Positions 32,463-43,019 of a stretch of DNA of 64,000 bases are shown here, piece after piece. The notes below the pieces were generated by a model, which did no database searches, was not told the DNA's origin, and worked only from the letters and a program-made list of their open reading frames with translations. The translations under genes and the position numbers were made by a program. Position 1 is the first letter of the stretch, and every line of letters begins with the position of its first letter. Source of the stretch: Skeletonema tropicum (taxonomy: Eukaryota; Bacillariophyta; Thalassiosirophyceae; Thalassiosirales; Thalassiosiraceae); the NCBI GenBank assembly GCA_037178625.1, contig CM074130.1, forward strand, positions 4,464,001-4,528,000. Reading direction: 5' to 3'.

Positions 32463-34172
32463 CTACGGCTTGTATCTCTCCGGTTGCCGACGGACTCTTG
32501 CCCCCCTCCTAGGACGACTTGGGGTTACCCAGTAGCTACCCAACTGAGAACTGAGTTTCGCAACCTCGCTCCTCCTGCGACGGCGCTTCACACTAGGTGC
32601 AGGAACATCTTCCTCTTGCTCCCTCTCCTCCATAGCATCCGGCTGCTCGAACGCTACTGGCTCCTCCGCTGCCAGCACTTCTACCGCTGCTTCAACAAGT
32701 CGATCTTCCTCTTCGATTCGAGGCATAGCATCAGCTTCTTCCTGTGCCCGTGCACCAATAGGTTCAACAGCTGCTTCCTCGATGAGCTCCCTCTCCTCCA
32801 TAGCATCCGGCTGATCGAACGCTACTGGCTCCTCCGCTGCCAGCACTTCTACCGGTGCTTCAACAAGTCGATCTTCCTCTTCGATTCGAGGCATAGCATC
32901 AGCTTCTTCCTGTGCCCGTGCACCAATAGGTTCTACAGCTGCTTCCTGAATCACGATGTCAGCATCGTCAAATACCGCATCTTCCCATGTGCGTTGGACG
33001 ATTGTCAACGATGGGGTAGGGAGAAATTCGGCCCGAAGCTTCATTTCAAGAAAGATCATGTCAATACCTTGCTCATAGAGTTTACACTCTCTGAACATCA
33101 ACTCGAAGTCACTCCAGCTTCTAAGGCGTAGAGGGTGGTTCCTCCTGAAGCGTTTCATGAGTGGAACGAGTCCCTTTAGAGCGCGCCGGGCTCTCCATTG
33201 CTACTCGTAATTTCCATCCACCATGGAACAAAGCTTCCTGAAAGCGGTACGTCTACCAGCTTCCTTCATTGACACAATGTGTCCACTAACAACATCTTGC
33301 GCCCAAGAGACGTGTAACACTAGCGGGAGACGGGCGATATAGTCGGAAGATTCCGATGTATCGGCGGGAGGAAGATGAACGATGTTTGATGCGATAGCAT
33401 CAGTGAGTACATCGAACCCGCGTAGGGCAAGCTGAAGGATCTCATACAATAGTATGGCGGAGGAGGATCCAACAACTACAATCAATCCAAATATAGGAAG
33501 ATTGGTAGGCATGACTTGGAGGAAGTCTTTTACCAACATCTGTAGAACTAGCGGAGCTATTATCAAACGGATGGAGTTGACAATCAGGCGGGTGACGAAA
33601 CTGAAAGTCCGGAGAATAAGTCCCATGATGCGGCGACTCAAGAGGAAGACAATCTTGATCATCAATGGGAATCTGAGGAAGGCGAGCAGATACATTGCGG
33701 CAACAACAAGTACTGCTATGAACAACTCTGGACTGAGAAGTTCGATGTTACAGATCTCTTCGATGACAAAAAGAGATGTAACCCACGTTGCGATGACAAA
33801 TAACTTGCCAAGATAGGTGCGGACGGACAGCACTCTATCGACTAAGATCAGGGTGGGGATCATAGTCCACATCGCGGTGACGATGGCAACATTAATCATG
33901 TGAAGAGCATGATCCAACGAGTACCACGAGTTGTTTGGATGGAAAACCCACACCAGAAGATCCAAACACATATCTGGTGACACCATTGCGAAGGCAACGG
34001 CGGCGAAGGCGACGGCAAAGGCGACGGCAAAGGCGACGATGGCGAACATGTTGATAACAGTTGTAAACAAACGATTGATAATCGATTTATGAGGTGATCT
34101 CTCTTGAGTCTTTTCCGCGTGATGAAGGAGTGTGCTGAAGAAAGGGTCATGTGTCATTTCATGACTCGTCAT
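32463..34172 (-). pseudogene. Membrane-protein gene broken by an amber codon (unit 4)
   Basis: Homologue of the 610-residue gene with two acidic repeats instead of three. The frame opens at 34172, runs through the membrane segments, and stops at TAG (33201-33203) after MVDGNYE. The same frame then continues as QWRARRALK to the usual basic tail. The orthologous codon at 61248-62912 is AAG, so a single A-to-T change made the stop. The N-terminus differs from units 1-3 (HAEKTQERSPHKS instead of the KRLERSPHKS type) because of small indels. A truncated membrane-only product of 323 residues is still possible. Confidence 0.8.
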
Positions 34173-35070
34173 GTGCTAGCAAGCACATAAATATGATAAT
34201 GATCGATTTTGTCATGTGTTTTGCAAGATACACGTCTTAATTTTTGTACGTAGTCGACGGATACCACACATATTATATCAAGTGCCTTACTGTAGTCGTT
34301 GGCTGATATAATATCTTTCTTCCGTCATCCTATGAAGGCGATGGGTCTGATAATGCACCAGGATGCCGTGATGGTAATATCGTATCAATAAAAAAGAATC
34401 TTGTCTCAAAAAGTAAGTAGTGTATTGAATCGTAATCGTACTATGACGCAGGAATCTTTGGATGCTCGCACTGCTATACCTTTAGAAACATAGCCTGCAG
34501 TCCGCTGCGCTTATAGTGAACATCGTGATGCGTGTTGAGGGGGGAAGCGCCTCTTGTACAGTCATCATTTACCTGCCTCTGCTGCAACAAAGCAAGGAAT
34601 GAAGGTGAGGGCAAGTATCCTCATCTACGAGCTAGAACGGAAGGGGAATGTTAAGACACCGACTTATTTCATCAAAGACTTGCGAAATACAATACAGATA
34701 GTAGCTTATTCAGGCGAGTTTCAAATCAGGACTTTTCGATGATACCAAAACCTACACTACTGCCCGACCGGGAGGAAGTGAGAGTAGATGAAATTGTAAA
34801 AATGACCTGCGATGCATGTTGCAGCGATCCCGAGAAAGCATTTTTCTCTTCTTTCCTGCTCCATCACCCTCTCTCTTAGTGTGGGAAGTAAGGGACACGT
34901 TGTACATGCGGTGTCTTCATTGCCAGTACAGTTCCGTATGCACAAATAATCGTCCCTCCATCTCCATCTACCAGTCCAACACTATTAGTAGATGCCACTA
35001 CCGCAGTTCTCTTCATCCTGGTTCAACATATCACTTCCTTCCATTTGAGCAGGATGTCATTATTTGAATA

Positions 35071-35271
35071 CTACTTGTAATGTATCTTCTTGATACAATC
35101 TATCTTGTGTCCAGTCTTCCACTGTTGCACTTGGCATTCCCTTCCACAGTACCACGCTCCTAAACATCTTGAACGACGCATAAATGAATGAAATCCTTCG
35201 TCCTTCGTGCAGTTTACATCTTGTTGTCTATCAACGACATTGACTCGGCACGACTTGTCACCACATGGCAA
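35071..35271 (-). pseudogene. MYND-type zinc finger fragment (unit 4)
   Basis: Nearly identical to the fragments in units 1-3 (PCGDKSC in place of PCVDKSC), lying in the block of unit 4 that is homogenised with the others. Confidence 0.5.
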
Positions 35272-35370
35272 TCACCCTTCAGAACTCTTCGAGCCCAGAA
35301 TAAAGATTTTGGGCTTGACTATGACCATGCATTTCCAAGATCCCTTAATACTGCTACTGCTGACAACCAA

Positions 35371-35880
35371 AATATCATGCAAGACAGCCATTCTTACAGA
35401 AAAGGTGAAGAAGGTTGATTTTCGGAGTATCGATGAACGATGTCGATGTTAAGCATGCATAGTCTAAGGTCTGAGAGAAAAAGATGATGATGCTTTGTGG
35501 TGGAAAAGACAGTAAGAGGTGTAAACCGAAGAGACAAGTTGGAGTATGTATCGATGAATTCTTGTCCCAGTGTCGATGAATGATGAATTCTTGTCCACAT
35601 GGAAAGATTGTAGGTAAGCATACTCGATCACCTTCGTTGAGTGAAACGTAGTGATAGGAGAGGAAGAGATTGCTAGAGCTGCAAGATAGGCTTATCAATG
35701 ATGGTGATGGATGATACATCATATTGGAACGTCTTGTCGCAAACAACCACGTCACGGAGTCTACTGCTCCTATTACGCGAAGAAGAGTAGCAATAGCAAT
35801 TCAGAGAGATAAGGTGAAGTAGGCTGGAGGATTCGTTGCGAGCATGGAGATGGAGGCTGGAAGTTGCTATAATGATTGCA
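35371..35880. repeat. Truncated fifth repeat unit
   Basis: Begins abruptly at AATATCATGCAAGACAGCC (equivalent to about 5654 of unit 1) and can be followed to about 35880, where a string shared with unit 4 near 30480 (GAGGCTGGAAGTTGCTATAA) fades out. This marks the right edge of the array. Confidence 0.7.
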
Positions 35881-36060
35881 TATGCTAAGTACCTGCATGA
35901 AGGAAAATTGCACCATCTGACAAGAAATGATATGAAAGCTCTCTTGGATTACATTGTCCCACGTTATCCACAGAAACAGAATGAGACTGCATTTGACAAA
36001 ACCTTAAAAAAACACAACTGTGGAAAAGATGAGAAACCGACTTGGCATTACCATTCATGA
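35836..36060 (+). other. Short open frame at the array edge, unknown
   Basis: A 74-residue frame whose second part (KLHHLTRNDMKALLDYIVP) looks protein-like. It overlaps the array edge and has no domain I recognise. It could be a fragment of a gene cut by the duplication. Confidence 0.25.
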
Positions 36061-36357
36061 CAAAGAGGATTGCTTGACTAAATACTTCCCAAAGGAATAG
36101 GTCCGGAATATCTATAAACCTATATAGCTAATAGGAAAACTTTGGAATAAACCCGACAACAAGTGAAAGTACCATCACATGATTCTGAATGTATCTCTTT
36201 TCTCCCGACCTCTTTTCTGCGAGATTTTGGTTGTATCCTACGTAGGAATTAATATCCTAAAAGGCGGGGGGAATCCTTTGAAATCGTATCGACATCATCG
36301 TGTCGATGATCGATGACGATGACATCACTTCATATCTCGTGACGGTTACTTCGCACA

Positions 36358-37862
36358 ATGTCGTTGATGTTGTCACGCAATGGTGTGGTAGGTACTGTCT
36401 ACTGTTGCATTGTCTGTAATCATCATACTTTCCGCTCACGTTCAGAATGGTGCCGCGTTTCGTAGCACGTGCTGCAATTGGCGTAAAACATCACCACATA
36501 ACAGAGTTACACTTTCACTTCTAGATTCTTCGTCATGTGCTGATAATGATATCTTTGATCCACCCGACGATGACGATGGCGATGGGTCTGATAATAAAAC
36601 TTATGCGGCTCTTCAGCGTAGACTTCACTTGACAGCCGATGAAGTCAATCTAATTCAAAATAGAATTGGTGGAATAACCCCGAGGAGGAAAAAACAGCCG
36701 AAGAAAAATCATCCTCATGATGATGATAATAATGACGTCACTGCAGAAGAAGAACATAATCTGACATATCTCAAAGAGCATCTAAGTATGACAACCGATC
36801 AATTGCGAAGAACTGTGGTGGGGTATCCGCTTGTACTGAAAAGAAAACGACAAATTTGATGTCAACGGTGGATTTCTTTGTCAATGCATTATGGGATGAT
36901 AGCGGCAGCAGCAGCAGCAGCGGTGATTTCAATAATCATGAAACAACCATTCCACATGATTCTTATAATGATCATAAAAGACGAGTGTCAGCATTTCTAT
37001 GCAAGTCGCCACAATTGCTGGAGTACAATGTGAACAAGAGGCTGAAGCCACGTCTGAAACGACTTCGAAAAGTGCAAGAAAAACAGAAGAGAGGCATTCT
37101 GCAGGTGTCGATGAAGAAATGCTACGTTCCGTTGCCACTCTGACCGATTCTAGATTTGAGACTTGGCTTGTACAACAAACCATTGGTGCATCAAAGAGTG
37201 GTGGTGGCGTTGGTGGCAATGAGGAAACAACCATCAAAGGTTATCCAAAACTCGTACCACCGCACGAACGAAAACAACCCATCAATAATCCATCCTCATA
37301 CGTCATAGTATCAAATCTTCAAAGTGGTGGAAACATTGGCAACATAGTACGAAGTGCCTCCATCTTTGGGTGTGAAGAGTGCATCGTCGTTGGGCAGAAA
37401 CGCTACCGAATGACGGGTGATCATGGATCTAGATTGGACTTACCTCAACGACACATGTGGACTCATGACGATGTGAAGGAGTATCTTGGTAAGAAGAAAG
37501 TGCGGATATATGGCATTGAGATTATGGAAAATGCCTCTCCTATTATGCAGTATGATAGAGAGACGGGAGTTGTAACGTTTCCTTTTCAACCAGAGTGTGA
37601 GGGTGGTTGGTCGGGATCAGCCTTTATCTTTGGGAATGAAGGTCAGGGCTTGTCAACCAAGCAGAGAGAAATTTGTGATGAGTTTCTCTTCATACCTCAA
37701 AATAGGGGTGGGTCAAGAGATAGTATCGTCGCTGGTAGCAGAGAGAAAGTTGGCTCTGCGAGTATGAATGTGGCATGTGCAGCTGCGGTGGTTTTGCAGG
37801 CTTACTCTATGTGGGCAGGGTATTCTGAAGCAAGATTCGAAGGAGAAAAGTTTCTGACATGA
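36358..37862 (+). CDS. mTERF-like plus SpoU-type RNA 2'-O-methyltransferase (frame-broken fusion)
   Basis: Three frame changes separate four pieces that read as one protein. ATG 36358 gives MSLMLSRNGVVG; a shift before about 36410 leads to VALSVIIILSAHVQNGAAFRS, a signal peptide with an A-F junction like a diatom plastid leader. mTERF-type helical repeats follow (LKEHLSMTTDQLRRTVVGYP; after a second shift near 36840, KTTNLMSTVDFFVNAL; then CKSPQLLEYNVNKRLKPRLK). After a third shift near 37080 the SpoU domain begins: SNLQSGGNIGNIVRSASIFG, FIFGNEGQGLS and GSASMNVACAAAVVLQAY are the three SAM-binding knot motifs. SpoU enzymes methylate ribose 2'-OH in rRNA or tRNA, and mTERF repeats bind nucleic acid. 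If fused, the mTERF part could deliver the enzyme to organellar RNA. Two shifts sit beside A-runs, so assembly errors are likely. Two adjacent genes are the alternative. Confidence 0.6.
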
Positions 37863-38040
37863 ATCAATAACCCTCGATATATTGGCGTGCGGCGGCAGGG
37901 CAAGCTTCTCCCGGCTTTCGTGCTTCCGCTCTCTTCTCTCTCACTCTCAGAGCTCGCACTACTGTAAGAATAAGTTCTTGTTTTCTGTCAAAATCTACTA
38001 AGCTGCTATTTCTATTTCTATGAACTTTCTTATTACTTTT

Positions 38041-38790
38041 AGATGACTTATGAACTCTTCACTGCATCGTTTCGATCTCCGCATTTGATTGGTAACCCAA
38101 CATGTCGAGAATTGGTACGTAGTTCTTTGTTGGCCTTCAATCGTTGCTCGAAGCGAATGAGATTCTGAGGGACGTTGAAGCTGCGTTCCAGGTCTAAGGT
38201 TTTCATCAGATAGAGTCCAGCTAGTGTTCTCACCCTCGACAAGACAACGTAGACCCAGTTCACGATCGATAATTCCAGTCATTGACGATGAGGACGTCTT
38301 TGAACATCCCCTGCAGCTTGTGGCCTGTTGTTGCTATGTTAGAGTTGACAGGAACCTGTTTGACCTTGGCGTTGCCTATGGTTGTAGTTATTGTTTCAGT
38401 CAGAGGGAACTTGATTGTGGCTGAGAATTCTTGTGGTTTGAGCTTGAAGGTCCGTGCTTTGGTGCTTGTGGTTGGGTAATGCTCGAACTCCACTCACCCG
38501 ATGTCGTCAACCGACACAGTCCATACCTTCTTTCCATCCCAATTTTTCCACCTCCTCTCCCGCCCATCCTTTTTGAGTTTGAGTTTCAAGCACTTGCGAA
38601 GAGTCCCGTTGCCTCGCCTTGATCAAGATCCTCATTCCTTATGCACATATGGTGGGATCCGGGGTAGATGCGTAGTGCAGGCTCGATTTTAGCTCCATTT
38701 GCTCCCCCCACTCCATCAGAGGACATCATCAAGTCATAGACTGGACCTCGGTTCTTGCTCGTCATCGCTCTGTCCTTCTCTGCATGCACT
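38041..38790 (-). pseudogene. Decayed Pif1-like helicase C-terminal region
   Basis: The pieces in order on the minus strand resemble the end of Pif1/RRM3-type helicases: ALRIYPGSHHMCIRNEDL, then in another frame NGTLRKCLKLKLKKDG, a TGA within a WVEFEHYP-like stretch, VNSNIATTGHKLQGMFKDV, and NWVYVVLSRVRTLAGLYL. The last two match helicase motifs V and VI (TGHKLQG, YVxLSRVRTLxGL). Several frame changes and a stop show it is dead. Such helicases occur as cellular genes and as Helitron cargo, and no Helitron Rep domain is visible. Upstream sequence to about 39110 may be more of the same but cannot be read. Confidence 0.6.
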
Positions 38791-39119
38791 CAAGGGATAC
38801 TTGAGGTTGAGGAGGTTCCTTTCATCAAACACAACAGACAGACTGTGGGTGTTGTGACACTTAAAACTATCTCTAGACAACCATGCGAAAAACCCACACG
38901 ATGCAATGTGGCAGCAAGCAAGCTCGCTCGGACCAGGGGATGACGGAAAAGTGGGGATAGAGTCCGGACACCCGCTTGCCTGTCCATCACCCCAAAATAG
39001 AGCTTTCTGAAGTGAAAGTTGTGAATGAGATTTTGCAAATTCAAATACCGGTCAACGTCTCTGCGTGGGATGGATGGTTGTGCCCACGTACATATAATGT
39101 TACACACTCTATCTACTTC

Positions 39120-39519
39120 ATTAGAGCTCCTCAGATTTCCGGAATAAGCCTAAGCTTGACAATAGTCGAAGCTTGGACAGATACTCAAAAGCTCCACTCT
39201 ACAGAAAGTGGCAATTGCACCCATATTGCATTTGTTGTCTGTTGTACTACGATTGTGCTCTTGTCGAAAAATGTCAACAACGTGATCATCAAAATGCTAC
39301 AGAAAGTGACTACACTTCATGATAGAGAATAAAAGCCTTTATCTCCTGCAGCAACAATGCTACAACATTCTTCTCGTGATGAGGTCCAATTTAGGCTTGT
39401 ACTCAGTAAAAAGTAGCAAAGTGTAACGCTTTCTTCTATAGTAAAAAGGTTTCATTTTATTATCGTTGTTGCCATGTTGTCCATCAAATGCCAACAACCC
39501 CTCTATATTGTATGCGTTT

Positions 39520-39553
<34 letters not shown>

Positions 39554-39724
39554 CACTCTCTATTGTGTGTGTGTTTTGATTTCTCGCTGCCATGATATAA
39601 TATTGTTGTAGCCTCACGTTCCGCCCCATCTCGAACCTTCTTTTTCATTGGTACAGTTATATATCATCCTATCTTTCAATCCATCTCTCTCTCTCTCTCT
39701 CTCCACAAGTCTATTATTTGATAT
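39120..39724. other. Spacer with two CT microsatellites
   Basis: No gene is visible. CT dinucleotide runs lie at about 39524-39550 and 39684-39703, downstream of the acidic-protein gene. Confidence 0.6.
39524..39550. repeat. (CT)n microsatellite
   Basis: About 13 CT dinucleotides in a row. A shorter run lies at 39684-39703. Confidence 0.9.
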
Positions 39725-41901
39725 TCAAGGGTAAAACATTCTCATTCGTTTGGCACGATGAACAATCACCCTATTCCCACCATTCCCACAAGTAGACGAT
39801 TGTTGATGATGATATCCACCCAATGCGGAAGAATATGTTTGTACCACTGGTACTCTTCCACCACTACTACTACTCTCATTACTACAACCACCACCACTAC
39901 TACTACCTCTCTCATTGCCACCACAATCATCATGATGAACAGGATGGACCCACTCCCCCTCCTCATCAACCTCCACCATTTCCGTCTCTTCCGTAACACT
40001 CCTCCAATCATGATTATCATACGCATATTCCTTCTTATTACGGATTTTATTGAGACGTAATTCTTCACGTTTGGTGTAAATGGATTGAAGGATGGAAGGG
40101 GGGGTAGATCGGAGGTTTGGTTTCGAATATTGGATGGATTGTTAGGGTTGTGTGAAAGGTTACGGATGGTGATTGTTGGTATTGTTGGTGGTGGTAGTAT
40201 TGTCAGTTTCATCATCTGAATTGTTGTTGGTAGTGACAGTAGTAGAATGTGACGAAGATGAATTACCAGAAGAACCAATGGAACCATTATTGGATGAAAC
40301 AACATTCTGGTCACGTCGTGATGATGAAGAAGAGGAGGAAGATCCATTCCACAATCGTGGACGTAATCCACCATTCCCAGTACGATGATGATGAATCATA
40401 TAAGTCCGATGAGGATATGCCTGATTCACACCACTACACTCATTTTCCCCATTATCATCCTCTTCTTCTTCCTCCATATTCGTATACCCACTACAACTTT
40501 CTTCATCATCGTCTTCATCGTCAGAATCATACTTGAGCGCCTCATACTCAGTCTCCATCCCACGTGGCAAATACAATTCATGATTGGTAAAGGATGAAGA
40601 TGTAAAGATGGGGTGTTGATGTGGTGGTATACCTTGATAATTTTCCATGAGGGGTTCTTGTTGTTCATCATCATCGTCATTGTTGTTGTTGGGATGGCAA
40701 GAAGAGGATGTGGAAAATGTATATTCATAGTCTTCTTCCTCGTCTTCGTCATCTTTATGAGAGGAAAATGAGGAGGAATCTTCTATACTCACATCATCAT
40801 CTTCTTCTTCACTTTCAACACCCATTTCCTCGTCAGAAGAGGAGGCTACACTTTCCTCTTCCTCCTCCCCTTCAGAATCAGATGCTCCTCCTTCTTCTTC
40901 CTCTTCTTCTTCTTCTGGATCAACATCACTTTCCTCTCCCTCTGACAAAGAGTCAATTTCCATACACCCCTCTTCTTCCTCCTCTTCCGAAGAATCTGCT
41001 CCATCATCCTCATGATCACTATCCTCTTCCTCACTGGAGGAAGAAGATGAAGAAGAGTCAGAGTCATGTAAAAACGACGACATCATTCGATGCTGCTGCT
41101 GCTTTTTGACACCATTTACCCTTGGATAATACGACCCATGATACTTTCGTGATGATACAAGTGACGAAGGTGGTGAAGGTACAGATGAGGATGATCTTGT
41201 ATTAGCCTCAACTGTAGTAGTAGCAGCATTGGTGGTAAGATCCTCTTCTTGACAGCCTCCATCATCATCATTGTAGTGACACTTCTTATTGGCCCCGGTG
41301 GTATCATCATTCCTACTAGCCGTATCAACATCATCACTAGACGAGGATACGGCAGTAGAATTATTCGGATTGTCATCAAAATCACAACATTCGGAATCAG
41401 ATCCACTTTCTTCTTCCTCTTCTTCGGAACTGGCCGATTCTTCCGTTTCACTAGCCGAAGAAGACGAAGAGCCCACTTCTTCATCTGTGGTGACTGCCGA
41501 TGCCATCAGTATTGACAATGATGAGGAGGAAGTGGATCTTATCGATTTATTAGTATTATCATGGTCCTTTTGTTGGTACGATTGTGAGGATGACTGTGAT
41601 ACAGCAGCCATATTGGTGGTGGTTGGTTGTAGTGGGTTGTTACCACCACCTGAACTACCTCTCAAAGACGCGTGTCCATCATCATCATCTATCATTGGCG
41701 GATCATTATTATTTTGATCATCCAGCGTTAGATCCCCTTTCAACGCCGTGGGTGTTGGTCCCGTTGTATCCGTACCAACGGCATTGGCTGTAGTGTTGTT
41801 GTTGACGGCGGATGTGGAGGAAAGGATTTTTGAGTGGTGTGAGAAGATTGTTGGTGATCATTGGTTGTATCATTGGTCGTAGTAGTGTCTAGCTTACTCA
41901 T
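39725..41901 (-). CDS. Highly acidic low-complexity protein, unknown function (frame-broken)
   Basis: The longest open piece (40160 to about 41820) encodes more than 500 residues rich in Ser, Asp, Glu and Asn, with runs such as SSSSSSSSEEEDSD and EEEEEEEEGG, like disordered nuclear or chaperone-type acidic proteins. A likely start is ATG 41901 (MSKLDTTTTNDTTNDHQQSS), one frame off, with the change at an A-run near 41827. At the 3' side the frame hits TAA at about 40158. A 60-nt stretch is open only in another frame (RNLSHNPNNPSN), and then the original frame resumes with SIYTKREELRLNKIRNKKEY and runs to a Cys/Gly-rich end finishing HRAKRMRMFYP at 39725. A run of seven C lies at one switch point. 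No AG acceptor exists between about 40080 and 40216 on the minus strand, so a simple intron does not explain the 3' switches. Function cannot be assigned. Confidence 0.5.
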
Positions 41902-42359
41902 GATGATATTATTTGTTTCTATTGCTAGTAATATGATGTCGTGAGCACTCTTCTGAGGTGATCGTGATACTGTTTTGGATGTAATCGTGTGGGTGTAAAG
42001 TGCCGGCTGTTCCAAAATACGGAGGGAATGAAGGATCGAAAAAATTTCATGGGGAGGATGCGTGAGTAAGTACGGTACGGTAGGTGGTGGGGTGTCGTTG
42101 CGTCGGTGTCGTTGGCAGTGCGTGAGAGATGTGGCGCAAAACGCAAAAGATGGCGTTGGTTTTTTTGGGGGGTTCGTTCGTTGAGACAAAGGCGAGTGCG
42201 CGATGCAATGCGAAAATGAAACCTGCGAACCTGTGGGAAGGCACGTAATCAACAAAGTAGTAGTGATTCCCATGGTGGACTCTAGACACATTTTCATCAC
42301 TTTTCAAGAACAAAGATGCGGACCAACTTTCTTTCTCATGCTCGGCAATCATCCGGATC

Positions 42360-43019
42360 CAATCCGATGACGGGCCACTCGCGGCAAGACGTTCAAAACT
42401 GTCATTTCTTGCAAAAGCTCTTCACTCTTCATCTGCCCTGAATGATGAAGCCTGGCCTGGATTGGGGATACTTATTACTACTCTGAGACATTGGAATATC
42501 AGGTAGAGGTGATGAGGTATCCTTACTTATTCCACGACGATTCTTTGAAGCTCCGACAAGCAAAACATTATTCTCGAGGCACATGTACAATATCGGTTGA
42601 TACGGCAATTAGTCATTGAGCTGAGGCTGAAACTGAAACGAGTTGAAAGTGAGTTGATGAGTCGTGTGTCATTCAGAAACACGTGCAGATCCTGTGCCTA
42701 TGCGAGAGCCTATCAAATGCACTATCACTGCAAGGATAAACAGCTATGTGTCTATGCCTATGTAGTTAAAAAGTGTTGTTTTAGGGTATTGGAGGATGGT
42801 ACAGTAGTAGCATCGGCTAGCGATAGCTGATGGTTGAGTTTCGAATGTTTGTATCTTCAATCTGACGCTGAAAAAATGTGTGGCCGCGTCTACCATACTA
42901 ATCTTAATTCTAAGGCTACATTAAGGTTCATTGATTGATTTGAATATTTGATGCTTTGAGCCTATGAATTTGTAATCCAAATCTCAAGCTTGAGGATGAA
43001 ATGCATTTGGAGTTATTGA
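42360..43019. other. Spacer, no supported gene
   Basis: A 77-residue frame (42597-42830 plus) begins at TTG and has no recognised domain. It may belong to an upstream exon of the IQ-like gene, but I cannot join it with confidence. Confidence 0.35.

Larger units (their letters stand above)
27433..35370. repeat. Tandem repeat unit 4: diverged mosaic copy
   Basis: The first 730 bp (to about 28163) match the other units almost perfectly. The sequence then jumps to a point equivalent to about 11125 of unit 1 and continues as a clearly diverged copy with indels through the equivalents of the right end, left third, exon-repeat gene and membrane-protein gene. From about 34230 to 35350 it is again almost identical to units 1-3, including the MYND fragment. 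This alternation of identical and diverged blocks points to unequal crossover or gene conversion. Confidence 0.8.

Noticed and set aside
5464..35880. Array as a DNA transposon or LTR element
   Set aside because: No terminal inverted repeats, LTR pairs, target duplications, transposase or reverse transcriptase motifs were seen at unit borders.
5464..35880. Array as ribosomal DNA
   Set aside because: No conserved rRNA core sequences are present, and the unit has long protein-coding frames.
40080..40216. Intron joining the acidic-protein segments
   Set aside because: The minus strand has no AG in this interval, so no standard acceptor exists where one is needed.
40173..41717. Plus-strand frames opposite the acidic protein
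   Set aside because: They are Leu/Val/Ser-rich mirror images of the Asp/Glu/Ser codon runs on the minus strand.
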